Shown: positions 1 through 9,340, counted from the first letter of the stretch. The stretch is 64,000 nucleotides of DNA from Bin87 sp965220095 (GCA_965220095.1 OZ244805.1:1984001-2048000); one strand, 5' to 3'. Numbers and translations: made by a program. The notes: a model not told the origin generated them from the sequence alone.

Positions 1-540
1 GCTCGGTACCTCGTGCGCGTCAAGTTCGACGGCCTCCTGAATTTGGCGCTGGCGGGACGTCCGTTGGAAAAAGCGGTAGCAGCCGGGTCTGTGCCTCCCG
101 AGATGCGGTCGCTATGGAACAGGCTTGAAAATCAGGGCATAGAAGTGTGGCTATTTGACCGCGGTGAAACTACCCGTGGCGAACAGGATATGCCCGACCG
201 TATTCTGCAACTGAGAATGCTAGAGGATGCCCTTGATTACAACGGCGACCCGGGAACTGTCGTGCTATTAACTGGCGATGGAGCCGGCTACGTTGAAGGG
301 CAAGGGTTTCACAGCACCCTCCAAAGGATGCATAACCGTTCCTGGAAGGTAGAGGTGTTATCGTGGGCTCATTCCTGTAATCGTGGAATGCGCCTATGGG
401 CTGAAGAAAATGGCATCTTCGTTCCGCTGGACGATCACTATGATGCAATTACGTTCCGGGAACCGTCCAGGATTGGGCATGAGTTCGCTCCCGAGCGCCC
501 TGCTTCGGACTTGGATCTAACGCATCGCCAGATGGCATAG
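1..540 (+). CDS. NYN/PIN-like domain protein, 5' end outside window
   Basis: The reading frame is open from base 1 (it begins A-R-Y-L-V-R-V-K-F-D-G), so the GTG at 13 is probably not the real start and the N-terminus lies to the left. What is visible fits the latter part of a NYN domain: a hydrophobic strand before an acidic pair (VWLFDRG), then DALDY, then VVLLTGDGAGY, then a strand and helix ending in FVPLDDHY. NYN proteins are PIN-fold, metal-dependent ribonuclease-like proteins often found in RNA turnover or defence. Acidic residues suited to metal binding are present. The assignment rests on pattern only; the substrate is unknown. Confidence 0.55.
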   Translation, partial: ARYLVRVKFDGLLNLALAGRPLEKAVAAGSVPPEMRSLWNRLENQGIEVWLFDRGETTRGEQDMPDRILQLRMLEDALDYNGDPGTVVLLTGDGAGYVEGQGFHSTLQRMHNRSWKVEVLSWAHSCNRGMRLWAEENGIFVPLDDHYDAITFREPSRIGHEFAPERPASDLDLTHRQMA

Positions 541-556
541 CCTGTTGTAATCGGCA

Positions 557-780
557 TCAGTCGGCCACCTCGAGAATCATCTCCACTTCGACGGGAGCGC
601 CGCGGGGGAGGGCAGCCATTCCCACTGCGGAGCGGGCGTGCTTGCCGGCGTCGCCGTACAGTTCCACCAGCAGGTCGGATGCGCCATTGCCCACCAATGC
701 CTGCTGCTCGAAGGCCGGGTCGCTGTTCACCATTACCAGTAGTTTGACCACCCGCTGTACCTTGTCCAGGTCGCCGATGG
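557..780 (-). pseudogene. RidA/YjgF family remnant (C-terminal half only)
   Basis: Minus-strand frame ending at 557 reads I-G-D-L-D-K-V-Q-R-V-V-K-L, then NGASDLLVELYGDAGKHARS and VGMAALPRGAPVEVEMILEV, the typical C-terminal half of RidA-type enamine/imine deaminases (normally about 130-155 residues). Only about 74 residues remain. Homology stops at about 780, exactly where a dispersed TTCGACA-type repeat (781-806) begins, so the N-terminal half was lost or replaced there. The first ATG in the fragment is at 751, inside the domain. It is very unlikely to fold as a working RidA. Confidence 0.75.
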
Positions 781-806
781 TTCGACAATCTCACCATGAG
801 CGGAGG
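781..806. repeat. Dispersed TTCGACA...TGAGCGG repeat copy
   Basis: Short imperfect repeat beginning TTCGACAATCTCACC and ending TGAGCGGAGG. Related copies lie at 10290-10314, 56246-56270 (inverted) and 59828-59853. This copy marks the break of the RidA fragment. Confidence 0.6.
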
Positions 807-834
807 TCGGAGGACTTTGAAAAGGCCCTGCTGA

Positions 835-865
835 TGTAGGGGCAACCCTTGCAGTTGCCCTACAC
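835..865. repeat. Imperfect hairpin between RidA remnant and nadE
   Basis: An inverted repeat (TGTAGGGGCAAC then GTTGCCCTACA) sits directly past the nadE stop, on the 3' side of that gene. It could act as a terminator for nadE transcripts, but no clear U-run follows. Confidence 0.4.
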
Positions 866-2614
866 CGGCGGCAATGGCCGATAGCGATTGACGATGGGGA
901 GTCGGCGGTCTTTGCCGAATGCCCGAGGTGTAATCTTGACGCCCGGTGGAGCCTGTCGCCGTTTGTACTCGTTGCGGTCGACCGCGTTCATCACCTGCCG
1001 CACCCACTCGGGATGGTGGCCCATCTCAACCATGTCGGCGTAACCAAAGTCGTCTTCGACGTAGGCTTTGATGATGGGATCGAGCTGCTCGTAGGGTGGC
1101 AACGTGTCCTGGTCGGTCTGGTCTGGACGCAGTTCGGCGCTGGGCGGTTTGACCAGCGTGGCCAACGGAATGAGCGGGTTGCCGTTGGGGGTGCGGTCGT
1201 TGCGCCAGCGGCAAAGGTCATACACCAGCGTCTTGGGCACGTCCTTGAGCACTGCGAAACCGCCGGCCATATCTCCGTAGAGCGTGGCATAGCCCATGGC
1301 CATTTCGCTCTTGTTGCCGGTGGTGAGAACGAGCCAGCCGAACTTGTTGGACAGGGACATCAGCACGTTACCGCGAATGCGGGCCTGCACGTTCTCTTCG
1401 GCCACGTTGGGGTCGGTGCCGGCGAACTGTTCGGCCAGCATTTCGGTAAACGCGAGGTGCGCCGGCTCGATCGGCACGCGCCACAGCTTGATGCCCAGGT
1501 TGTCAGCCAGCTGCTGAGAGTCGGCGATGCTGCCTTCGGATGAATAACGCGACGGCATAGTAACGCCGACCACGTTGCCGGCTCCCAGGGCGTCCGTCGC
1601 CACGGTGGCGGTCAGCGCGGAGTCGATGCCGCCCGAGAGGCCAATCAGTGCGCGGCGGAACCCCGATTTACGCACGTAATCCCGGGTGCCCACCACCAGC
1701 GCCTGGTACACCTCCTCGGTTTCGTCCAGGTTGGGATACAACGGGGGATTGACGGCGCTTTGCCGGTTGGAAAAGTGGTGGCCGGAAATTGGCGTCAGTT
1801 GCGCTCGGCCCACCTCGCTGAGGATGTTGGGGTTTTCCTTGCGTGGCCGGGGGTCGCGCAGGCGCTGGCGGAACACCGACTCCACGTCCAGGTCAGCAAT
1901 GATGAGGCGGTCTTCAAATGATGGCCCCCGGGATATGACGGCGCCATCAGGCGCGCACACGATGCTGGCCCCGTCGAACACCAGCTCGTCTTGGCCGCCG
2001 ACGGTGTTCAGGTAGGCCACGAAGACGCCGTTGTCGGCGGCGCGAGTGGCAATCATGCGCTCCCGCTGGCTGGCTTTGCCGGCGTGGAACGGGGAGGCAT
2101 TGATGTTGACAATCACCTCGGCGCCAGCGTCGCGCTGCACGGCGATGGGGCCCACCGGATACCAGATGTCCTCGCAGATGTTGACTCCCACCGGCGTCCC
2201 GTTGATTACGTACACCGGGCACACATCGCCCCGACGGAAGTAGCGGTCTTCGTCGAACACGCCGTAGTTGGGCAGGTACATTTTGCGATACCAGTCCACC
2301 ATGCGGCAGTCGTCGATGATGGCGGCGGCGTTGGCAATGTCGTTGCCCACTTCCACACAGCCCACCACGGCGGAGATGCCGCGGGTGGCGGCGGCAACGC
2401 GCTCGACGGCAGCGGTGTTGTCGGCCAGGAACGATGGCTTGAACAGCAAATCCTCGGGCGGATAGCCGGTTACGGCCAGCTCGGGGAACGCCACCAGGTC
2501 AGCGTGTGCGGCTCGCGCCTCGCCAATCAACTCAATGATGCGAGTAGTGTTGCCGGGGATGTCGCCCACGGTGGGGTTGAACTGGGCCAGGGCCAACCGA
2601 AAGTTGCGTTGCAT
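860..2614 (-). CDS. nadE: Glutamine-dependent NAD+ synthetase
   Basis: Makes NAD+ from deamido-NAD+, ATP and glutamine in the cytosol, the last step of NAD synthesis. The ATG at 2614 (M-Q-R-N-F-R-L-A-L) gives 584 residues, in the range of glutaminase-linked NadE; the frame runs upstream to 2734, but that part is not conserved-looking. The N-terminal nitrilase-type glutaminase domain has the triad Glu45 (FPELAVTGYPPEDLL), Lys111 (YRKMYLPNYGVFDE) and Cys147 (NICEDIW). The C-terminal synthetase domain has the PP-loop SGGIDSA at about 327 and TTGNKSE further on. nadB lies elsewhere in the window (54233); nadA and nadC are not seen. Confidence 0.95.
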   Translation of the reverse strand: MQRNFRLALAQFNPTVGDIPGNTTRIIELIGEARAAHADLVAFPELAVTGYPPEDLLFKPSFLADNTAAVERVAAATRGISAVVGCVEVGNDIANAAAIIDDCRMVDWYRKMYLPNYGVFDEDRYFRRGDVCPVYVINGTPVGVNICEDIWYPVGPIAVQRDAGAEVIVNINASPFHAGKASQRERMIATRAADNGVFVAYLNTVGGQDELVFDGASIVCAPDGAVISRGPSFEDRLIIADLDVESVFRQRLRDPRPRKENPNILSEVGRAQLTPISGHHFSNRQSAVNPPLYPNLDETEEVYQALVVGTRDYVRKSGFRRALIGLSGGIDSALTATVATDALGAGNVVGVTMPSRYSSEGSIADSQQLADNLGIKLWRVPIEPAHLAFTEMLAEQFAGTDPNVAEENVQARIRGNVLMSLSNKFGWLVLTTGNKSEMAMGYATLYGDMAGGFAVLKDVPKTLVYDLCRWRNDRTPNGNPLIPLATLVKPPSAELRPDQTDQDTLPPYEQLDPIIKAYVEDDFGYADMVEMGHHPEWVRQVMNAVDRNEYKRRQAPPGVKITPRAFGKDRRLPIVNRYRPLPPV

Positions 2615-2709
2615 CGGGCCATTATAACGCAGCCGAGTGAGACGTTCCCTCCTTGGCCACAGTACCTTTCGATTGCCCAATATCAGGAAGATCAAGGGAG
2701 TCACAACAC

Positions 2710-3050
2710 TGTCATTGCGAATGAAGCGCAGCAATCCCGGTGGTCAACGAGTGCCTTACATGCACCGAGATTGCCACGTCGCTGCGCTCCTCGCAATGAC
2801 AGGACGCCGGGGCACCGAGATTGCCGCGTCGCTGCGCTGCTCGCAATGACCGGACGCCGGGGCACCGAGATTGCCGCGCCGCTGCGCTGCTCGCAATGAC
2901 CGGACGGCGGGGCACCGGGATTGCCACGTCGCTCTGCTGCTCGCAATGACCGGACGGCGGGGCACCGGGATTGCCACGTCGCTCTGCTGCTCGCAATGAC
3001 CGGACGGCGGGGCACCGGGATTGCCACGTCGCTCTGCTGCTCGCAATGAT
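2710..3050. repeat. 50-bp tandem repeat array
   Basis: The marker TCGCAATGAC/T recurs at 2791, 2841, 2891, 2941, 2991 and 3041, exactly 50 bp apart. Each unit carries GGACGCCGGGGCACCG-like sequence and ATTGCC(A/G)CGTCGCT, and a diverged half unit starts near 2710. Later units (2891-3040) are almost identical, earlier ones more diverged. The unit is an expanded form of the dispersed CHCEERSDVAI-type palindrome. Since 50 is not a multiple of 3, every frame reads through as low-complexity peptide; these are not genes. It fills most of the gap between nadE and the IS701 element. Confidence 0.9.
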
Positions 3051-3104
3051 GGGCGCGATGGTTGGGCACATTGGGTAGTGGCTGGGCGACGGCTTTTGGG
3101 TTAG

Positions 3105-4524
3105 TACTACAGTCGCAGATTTGACAGGCGGCGTTTGTAATGGCATTGGCGGGCTCTGGCTTGGTGGCGCCGTCTCCACCACGACCAGGACAGGATGAAA
3201 TCAGGCAGTTGATTTTCCGTCCATACCAGTCGGGTGAGCAGCCGGCGCGCCTCCGGGGCCGTTATGGGAATCAGCGCTTCATCGGGACCGTAGCAGCCCC
3301 CTTTGCTCCTGGTTCCATCGCTTGATGCTTGATTACTGACAGATACGCCTGCGCCAGCATCGCCAAGGTGATGTGCCGGTACCAGCCGTCCCACCTCCGC
3401 ACCTCATACTGGTCCAGTCCCACCTGCCCCTTGGCCTCCTCGAAACACTCCTCGATGGCCCACCGGGTCCCAGCCACCCTCACCAGTTCCTCCAAGGCCG
3501 TTCCCGCCGGGCCGAAGCATACGAAGTAAGCCAACTCCCCGGGCTGGGCAATGCTGCGCCGGGCCAGCAGCCAATAGCCCTTGCCCGGCTCCCCAAGAGG
3601 CCGTATTTCCACGACGGCCCAATCGTCTGCTCAAGGCGATCGTAGACCCGTGGCCCCTTGGCCCCATCGCCCGCACTGCAGCTGGTCCAACCCAACTCGT
3701 CAACCTGCGACGTCAGCCGGTCAGCCCGCACCTGACACAGGCCCTGGTCCGTCCAGACCCACAGCTGCTCGTTGCTCCTGATGGCCAGCACGTGGGGAAT
3801 TCCCGCTCGCTCCAGCCACCGCCGCAGCTTGCGGTCGTTGCCATAGACCTCATCTCCAGCAACCCAGCCGAAGGAGACTCCTGATTCCAGCGCCCGCTTC
3901 AGCATTAGCTGGGCCAGTTGCGGCTTGGTCCGAAAGCCGACACTCTCCGGCGCCCCAGCCTCCCCCCGCCGCTCCCAGTCTTCCGCCCACACCTGGGGCA
4001 GGTACAATTCCCGGTCCAGCAGGGTTCTGCCCCTGGCGCTGGCATAGGCCAGAAAAACGCCAATCTGACAGTTCTCGATCCGCCCCGCCGTCCCGCTGTA
4101 CTGCCGCTGCACCCCCACCGACTGCTCCCCTTTCTTGAGGAATCCGGTCTCGTCCACCACCAGCACCGCGTCAGCGGCGGACCGATGCTCCACCACGTAG
4201 GATTTCAGGTCATCACGAACCAGGTCCGCATCCCACCGATAGTTGTACAACAGGCGCTGCACCCCGTCGGGAGTGGCGTCGCCCGCCTGCTCCGCCAACT
4301 GCCACCCGTTCTTGCGCTCTACGGAACTGACCAGTCCCCGCAAGTAGTCCAGTACCCGCCGGCGAGGCTCCGGGCGCCGGAACCGTCCGGCAATGCAGGA
4401 ATGAACCTGCTCAATCCCTTCGGCCCAGCGGGCCACTTCCGCCAGTTCCTCTGCACGCCCCGTCACCGCCGCACCCCCTCACCGGATAATGGCCTATTTT
4501 ACCCGATAATCTGCGACTGTAGTA
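3105..4524 (-). mobile_element. IS701-family insertion sequence, 1420 bp, decayed
   Basis: Ends are inverted repeats: TACTACAGTCGCAGATT at 3105 and its complement AATCTGCGACTGTAGTA ending at 4524. The flanks are TTAG (3101-3104) and CTAG (4525-4528), both fitting the YTAR target of IS701-type elements, though not an exact duplication. It holds one transposase frame split by a frameshift. Length and target fit the family. Confidence 0.85.
3271..4466 (-). pseudogene. IS701-family transposase, frameshifted
   Basis: The first part (4466 down to about 3620) contains VLVVDETGFLKKGEQSVGVQ, RQYSGTAGRIENCQIGVFLA and GWVAGDEVYGND, the first two acidic catalytic regions of IS701 DDE transposases. The remainder is in another frame (from about 3625 to 3271): VEIRPLGEPGKGYWLLARRS, then TRWAIEECFEEAKGQVGLDQ and WDGWYRHITLAMLAQAYL, carrying the third catalytic Glu. 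One missing base near 3625 (ACGATTGG in sense, where ACGGATTGG would restore the frame) explains the break. No slippery heptamer is present, so this is decay or a sequencing error rather than programmed frameshifting. Confidence 0.85.
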
Positions 4525-4540
4525 CTAGAGCCTATCCTAA

Positions 4541-5799
4541 TAACCGATAAAAACCCGCATGAGCAGGAAAAGGCAGATGGACCGGGTTGCGGCTATGATT
4601 AAAGAGCACCGGGAGGCGATGAGGAGACTGTTCCAGCGCACAGTGCGGACCGCGGTGGCAATGCAGCTGGTGGACCTGGCGGTTCAAGCGGTGGACGGGA
4701 CGAAAGTGGCGGCCAACGCCACCAGGGATAGAACATACGACGCCGCAAGAGGGCGCCGCTTGCTGGATCGGCTGGAGCAAGCAATAGAGGATCTGGAGGC
4801 GCAGAACGAGGGGGGAGAGGATGCCCCCGCCGTCCATCTGCCGGAAGAGCTGGCCGACCAGAGAGCCTTGAGAGAACCGGTGCGGCAGGCGATGGACGAC
4901 CTGGCGAGCCGGGAAGGTCCCAAGCACATCAACCTGACCGACCAGGATGCTCGCCTCATGAAGACACGGCGCGGCATCGTGCCCGGCTACAACGCCCAAT
5001 CCATGCCCAATCCATGGTCTCACCAATAGAGGTGGATGATGAAGCCTCCGGGATGCTGATCACCGCGGTTGACGTGGTAGATGAACCGACCGACTACGGC
5101 CAGTTTACCCCGCTGCTGGAGCAGGCCGAGGAGACGACGGGTACCAGAGCGTGCCTGACCCTGGCTGACGCCGGTTATTACTCGGGGAGCAACCTGTCAG
5201 AGTGCGCTGGCAGGGGGCCGGCGGTGGCGATGCCAGAGACATCACCGCGACAGTCTCGAGGTCATCCGTACCACAAGGATCCGTACCACAAGGATCGGTT
5301 CGCCAACGATGAGAGCAGCGACAGTTTCAGGTGTCCCCAGGGCAAGGCGCTCCCCTTCGACCGTATCCGCATCCCGCCCAATGGAGTCCATTACCGGTTT
5401 TACCGGGCGCCCGGAGCCGTCTGCCGAGCGTGCCCTGCCTTTGGCGTGTGCACGAAGAGCAAGGATGGCCGCAACGCAACCGTTGGGCCGTACGACGCGG
5501 CCCTGCGGCGCCACCGCGCTTGGATGGCCACCGCGGCAGCTAAAGCGGCGTACCAGCTGAGGAAGCAACCGGTCGAGCCGGTGTTCGGGATTGTCAAGGA
5601 GCAACAAGCGGGCCGGAGGTTCCTCTTGCGAGGTCTGGCAAACGTGGCGGCCGAGTGGACCGTATTGGCCACGGCGTTCAACCTGAGAACCCTTTGGCGA
5701 GTGTGGCGCTCCCGCGTCTGCGGCCACGTATTTGGCGGTCGCCATGTCCCGCAGCACGGCCCCCAGAGCCTCATCGCGCTTCCTGAATCGTGTCGATGA
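4541..5799 (+). pseudogene. IS1182-family transposase, truncated and frameshifted
   Basis: Two frames make one IS1182-type transposase lacking its N-terminal third. The first (4559-5029) has AVDGTKVAANA (first catalytic Asp) and INLTDQDARLMK then PGYNAQS. The second (5014-5799) has LTLADAGYYSG (second Asp), a Cys-rich stretch (CRACPAFGVC) and EPVFGIVKEQQAGRRFLLRG (Glu). The frame is broken by an exact 11-bp tandem duplication (4995-5005 and 5006-5016); removing one copy joins NAQSM to VSPIEVDDEASG. A 15-bp in-frame duplication at 5266-5295 repeats Y-H-K-D-P. The 5' part ends just right of the IS701 element, which probably truncated it. Confidence 0.85.
4995..5016. repeat. 11-bp tandem duplication breaking the IS1182 transposase
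   Basis: CCCAATCCATG occurs twice in direct succession. The extra copy shifts the frame by two and creates the stop at 5027-5029 in the upstream frame. Confidence 0.95.
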
Positions 5800-5810
5800 C
5801 ACGTGTCCAG

Positions 5811-5874
5811 CCTCACTGTTCGACCTCACTGTTCGACCTATCCCCGATCTCGGGCCAGTCATCGGGCCAGTCAT
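5811..5874. repeat. Two short tandem duplications (13 bp and 12 bp)
   Basis: CCTCACTGTTCGA is repeated at 5811-5823 and 5824-5836, and CGGGCCAGTCAT at 5851-5862 and 5863-5874. They lie in the junk between the IS1182 and IS1380 remnants. Confidence 0.9.
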
Positions 5875-5934
5875 GGGTAGGTCAAGGCCCGGCTATCGAC
5901 CTCTCAACCCTTCCAATGCCTCATTCTCCCTCAC

Positions 5935-6439
5935 CTATTGGGACAGGCTCTACACCCCCTTCCAGACTGAGCCCGACGCCGCGCCGGTGCGGCGCATCGT
6001 CCGGCGGGTAAAACCCACGCCCGGTTCCCAACTGGCCCTCTTCGCCGCCTACAGCTATCACGGCTGCATCACCGACCGGGACGGCGATACCCTGGCACTG
6101 GCGGCCGACCATCGCCGCCACACCGAGATCGAGAATGCCATTCGCGACCTTAAGTCCGGCGTGGGGCTCAACCATCTCCCCTCGGGCCGCTTTCCCGCCA
6201 ACGCTGCCTGGCTGGCCGTCCAGGTGCTGGCCCACAACCTGGCTCGCTGGACAACTCGCATCGGTCTGGGCCAGCAGGTAGTGACCACCAAGACCCTCCG
6301 GCGGCGGTTCTGCTCCCTGGCCGGACGGCTCACCCGCTCGGCGCGCCGCCTCACTTTGCAGCTGCCACAGCGTTGGCCCTGGGAAAACCAGTTCAGTCGC
6401 GCTCTCGCTCGATTGCGAGCCCTGCCATTTCCGGCCTGA
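5935..6439 (+). pseudogene. IS1380-family transposase, C-terminal remnant
   Basis: From about 5935 the frame reads LTYWDRLYTPF, VRRVKPTPGSQLALFAAYSY, ADHRRHTEIENAIRDLKSGV (with the catalytic Glu of the IENAIRDLK motif), LNHLPSGRFPANAAWLAVQV and a basic C-terminus (TKTLRRRFCSLAGRLTRS). This is the last 170 or so residues of an IS1380-type transposase (normally about 450). Codons before 5935 are unrelated sequence. No inverted repeats could be assigned. Confidence 0.8.
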
Positions 6440-6734
6440 CGGCACCGCTGGTGTCAATGCCGACGGAGGTCTGACCCGCCATCCGGCCAACTGAACGTCC
6501 CCGCCAACTCGCACCAACTCGGTCCGCGAGGGGCACTGCCGGCCTACCGCCTGTCGAATTCCGCCCGCCATGGCCGCACGGCCGCCAGCAGCGTGCCGAT
6601 GTGGCTGCCCTCACGCCGCCCTCATCCCCATCTATTGGGATCTGGTTGGGCCCGTTCGCCTTCCCTTACCCATCATCCCTTGTGTCAACGACACGGACGT
6701 CTCGCTGCGGTGGATTCGGGCTAAGGAAAGTTCA

Positions 6735-7214
6735 ATGTTCCAAACGGTGCTTTATACGGACCAATTCCCGCCGCCTGAGTGGAACGAAGAGCGGGACTAC
6801 GACGCGATTTACGCCAGATCCGTGTCCTTGGATGACGAAGAGAATTTGCGAATCGTCGTCGACGAGTACAGACTGGAGCGCTGTGACGAAGTCTACTTGC
6901 TGAGCGACCGGTTCTGCGGGGAAGAAGGGGTTAGGCAGGCGGCCATCGTCATTAACCAGATCGCCGCGAATCTTAAGCGATATCCCACATCTGAACTTGG
7001 GGAAGAAAGGTTCCGGATGCTGAACTTGACCGATGATCCCGAAGACCACGCCGGTCGCCTACCGAGAATCTTTCTGTGGGCTGACGTGCGCGTGGACAAC
7101 ATTATAGATCCGCAGATGTTGAACCTCTTGATCAAGCTTCCAGAACACCGCCGTGGCCTGGAACGAGATATTAGGTTGCAGCCAGTGGTACGCACGATGT
7201 ACGAAAAATCCTGA
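6735..7214 (+). CDS. Hypothetical protein, 159 aa
   Basis: The frame is open from 6570, but the ATG at 6735 (M-F-Q-T-V-L-Y-T-D) is the most plausible start, with a weak AAGGAA-like site upstream. The protein is acidic, rich in Asp/Glu/Arg, with no signal peptide or membrane segment. Features are DEYRLERCDEVYLLSDRFC, then FRMLNLTDDPEDHAGRLPRI, then ends RTMYEKS. I do not recognise the family. It stands alone between the IS remnants and gatB. About 295 bp before it (6440-6734) hold no gene or repeat I can identify. Confidence 0.5.
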   Translation: MFQTVLYTDQFPPPEWNEERDYDAIYARSVSLDDEENLRIVVDEYRLERCDEVYLLSDRFCGEEGVRQAAIVINQIAANLKRYPTSELGEERFRMLNLTDDPEDHAGRLPRIFLWADVRVDNIIDPQMLNLLIKLPEHRRGLERDIRLQPVVRTMYEKS

Positions 7215-7339
7215 AAAACGCGCCGCCAGCTCATCCAATGCTTCGGACCTGCGGAATCTCCGTAACAACCGCGGTGGAGTCGTCGCTCGCACTCTTGCTA
7301 TACTGACACAATAATCTGGATCCGATTAGGTCCGAGGTC

Positions 7340-8848
7340 ATGCAGTACGAAACGGTTATTGGGCTTGAGGTGCATGTGCAGCTGCATACCCGCAGCAAGA
7401 TGTTCTGCGGGTGTCCGGCTGATTATCAGGCTGCTGAGCCGAATACCAGGACGTGTCCGGTTTGCCTGGGTTTGCCGGGGGCGCTGCCGGTCATCAACCG
7501 GCGGGCCGTCGAGTACACCGTGCTGACCGGGTTGGCGTTGAATTGCCGCATCCCCGAGTTCACCAAGTTCGATCGCAAGAACTATCCCTATCCCGACCTG
7601 ATGAAGGGCTACCAGATTTCCCAGTACGACCTGCCGCTGGCACTGGACGGGTTTCTGGAGATTGACGGCGATACCCAACTTGGCCTGGGGCGGCGCCGGA
7701 TAGGGGTGGAACGGGTGCATCTGGAGGAAGATGTGGCAAAGTTGCAGCACTTTCCCCAGGCATCTGACGAGGACCGGGGGGAGGGCTACTCGCTGGTGGA
7801 CGTCAACCGCTCCGGTGTGCCGTTGATGGAAGTGGTGAGCAAACCCGATATGCGCTCCGCCGAGGAAGCCCGCCAGTATCTAACCTCGCTGCACTCCATC
7901 GTGCAATACCTGGGCGTATCAACCGGCAATATGCAGGACGGCAACTTCCGCTGCGACGCCAACGTGAGCATCCGGCCTGTCGGCAGCCAAATCCTGGGCA
8001 CCCGCACCGAAGTCAAGAACATGAACAGCTTCCACGCCGTCTATCAGGCGCTGGAGTATGAGGTGGCGCGCCAGCGCAAGGTCATCGAGGACGGCGGCGC
8101 GGTGGTGCAGGAGACTCGCGGCTGGATTGAGGAGCGGGAGGTAACGGTCTCCCAGCGCAGCAAGGAATACGCCCACGACTACCGGTATTTCCCCGAGCCG
8201 GATTTGCCTCCGCTGCGCATCGGGCCGGATACGGTGGCCGCGCTGGCAGCCGAGTTGCCCGAGTTTGCGCCCCAACGCAGCGCGCGCTTTCAGGCCGACC
8301 TGGCGCTCTCGGAGTACGATGCCGACCTGTTGGCGGGTTCCCGCAGTATGGCCGATTACTTCGAGGCGACGCTGACGCTGCGCGACGCTAATGCCGCCGA
8401 CCGGCCCGCCACGGCCAAGGAGGTTGCCAACTGGATGCTTGGCGACCTGGCCCGGCTGCTGAATCAGGACCATCGGGAAATCGACGCATCGCCCGTTACG
8501 CCGCAGCGGTTGTCCGACCTGCTGGCGCTGGTTGCCGATGGCACGCTGTCCACATCGCTGGCCAAGACCGTGCTGGAAGAGATGTACGCCACCGGGGGCG
8601 AGCCGGCCGGCATCGTGCGGGAGCAAGGACTCGGTCAGATTAGCGACACCGGGGCTATAGAGGCCGCCGTTGCCGAGGCCATCTCCGCCAATCCGAAGGC
8701 CGTGGCCGACTACATCAGCGGCAAGGACACTGCCGCCCGCTTTTTGATGGGGCAGGTGATGCGGCTCACGAAGGGACAGGCGCAGCCCGAACTGGCCTTG
8801 CGGCTGGTGCAGGAGGGTTTGGAGGCGGAGAAGCGGGGGTTCGCCTGA
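7340..8848 (+). CDS. gatB: Aspartyl/glutamyl-tRNA amidotransferase subunit B
   Basis: Subunit of the GatCAB complex that turns misacylated Glu-tRNA(Gln) and Asp-tRNA(Asn) into the correct amidated forms, using ammonia channelled from GatA. 502 residues, the usual length. It begins YETVIGLEVHVQL; the zinc site is Cys23, Cys25, Cys39 and Cys42 (CGC...CPVC). Signature stretches include FDRKNYPYPDLMKGYQISQY, LVDVNRSGVPLMEVVSKPD, GNFRCDANVSIRP and the YqeY-like tail helices. gatA and gatC are not in the window. A TATACT hexamer at 7299-7304 is a possible -10. Confidence 0.97.
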   Translation: MQYETVIGLEVHVQLHTRSKMFCGCPADYQAAEPNTRTCPVCLGLPGALPVINRRAVEYTVLTGLALNCRIPEFTKFDRKNYPYPDLMKGYQISQYDLPLALDGFLEIDGDTQLGLGRRRIGVERVHLEEDVAKLQHFPQASDEDRGEGYSLVDVNRSGVPLMEVVSKPDMRSAEEARQYLTSLHSIVQYLGVSTGNMQDGNFRCDANVSIRPVGSQILGTRTEVKNMNSFHAVYQALEYEVARQRKVIEDGGAVVQETRGWIEEREVTVSQRSKEYAHDYRYFPEPDLPPLRIGPDTVAALAAELPEFAPQRSARFQADLALSEYDADLLAGSRSMADYFEATLTLRDANAADRPATAKEVANWMLGDLARLLNQDHREIDASPVTPQRLSDLLALVADGTLSTSLAKTVLEEMYATGGEPAGIVREQGLGQISDTGAIEAAVAEAISANPKAVADYISGKDTAARFLMGQVMRLTKGQAQPELALRLVQEGLEAEKRGFA

Positions 8849-8911
8849 ACCGTAGCTAACCGCGCTAACTAACTGCGTTTGCTTTGCCCTGGCCCATGCT
8901 GCATCTGTCGT

Positions 8912-8950
8912 CACCCTCACCCTGACCCTCTCCCATCGAGGGAGAGGGGG
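8912..8950. repeat. CCCTCTCC intergenic hairpin (copy 1)
   Basis: CCCTCTCCC (8926-8934), a 5-nt loop, then GGGAGAGGG (8940-8948), preceded by CACCCTCACCCTGA. Same element as copies near 13817, 26401, 27487, 31158, 36494, 38038, 40905, 60178 and 61675. It lies past gatB and before secG. Confidence 0.85.
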
Positions 8951-9076
8951 GTTAATGGGATTTGGATCTTTTGTTGAGGGAGATGGGATGGTTCCGATTT
9001 GGCTGGGTTTTCGGTTGGGATGTGGTGCTGGCGGGAATTGTTTGCGTGATAGAATAGTTTGCGCTGGTGAATATTC

Positions 9077-9289
9077 ATGACCCTTTTCAACGTCGTACAA
9101 ATTCTGGTTTCCATCGTGTTGGTGCTGCTCATCCTGTCGCAGGTGCGGGAGTCGGGCAGCGGTTTTTTCGGCAGCGCGCAGAACACGGTGCGCACCCGCC
9201 GCGGCCTGGAACGCACGCTGTTTCAGATTACGATTGGCCTCATAGTCGCCTTCTTGGTAGTGTCCACCCTCAGCGCGCGCTTCACCTAG
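9077..9289 (+). CDS. secG: Preprotein translocase subunit SecG
   Basis: Small membrane partner of SecYE that assists protein export. 70 residues with two hydrophobic helices (about 5-22 and 48-67) joined by a polar loop with GSGFFGSAQNTVRTRRGLER, the conserved SecG centre. A TAGAAT hexamer at 9050-9055 may be its -10. Length and topology match the family. Confidence 0.9.
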   Translation: MTLFNVVQILVSIVLVLLILSQVRESGSGFFGSAQNTVRTRRGLERTLFQITIGLIVAFLVVSTLSARFT

Positions 9290-9340
9290 CATTGGTCCGT
9301 GCCGCACGACGGCACCCCTGCCGCCAGGGCTGTCGGTGAG

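Noticed and set aside
2791..3050. CRISPR-like array
   Set aside because: Units are contiguous with no unique spacers, and there are no cas genes.
2701..3182. Several overlapping ORFs of 90-156 codons in the 50-bp array
   Set aside because: They are translations of the tandem repeat in different frames; the period is not a multiple of three.
3600..3640. Programmed -1 frameshift in the IS701 transposase
   Set aside because: No slippery heptamer or downstream stem; a single missing base restores a full transposase, so decay or sequencing error is simpler.
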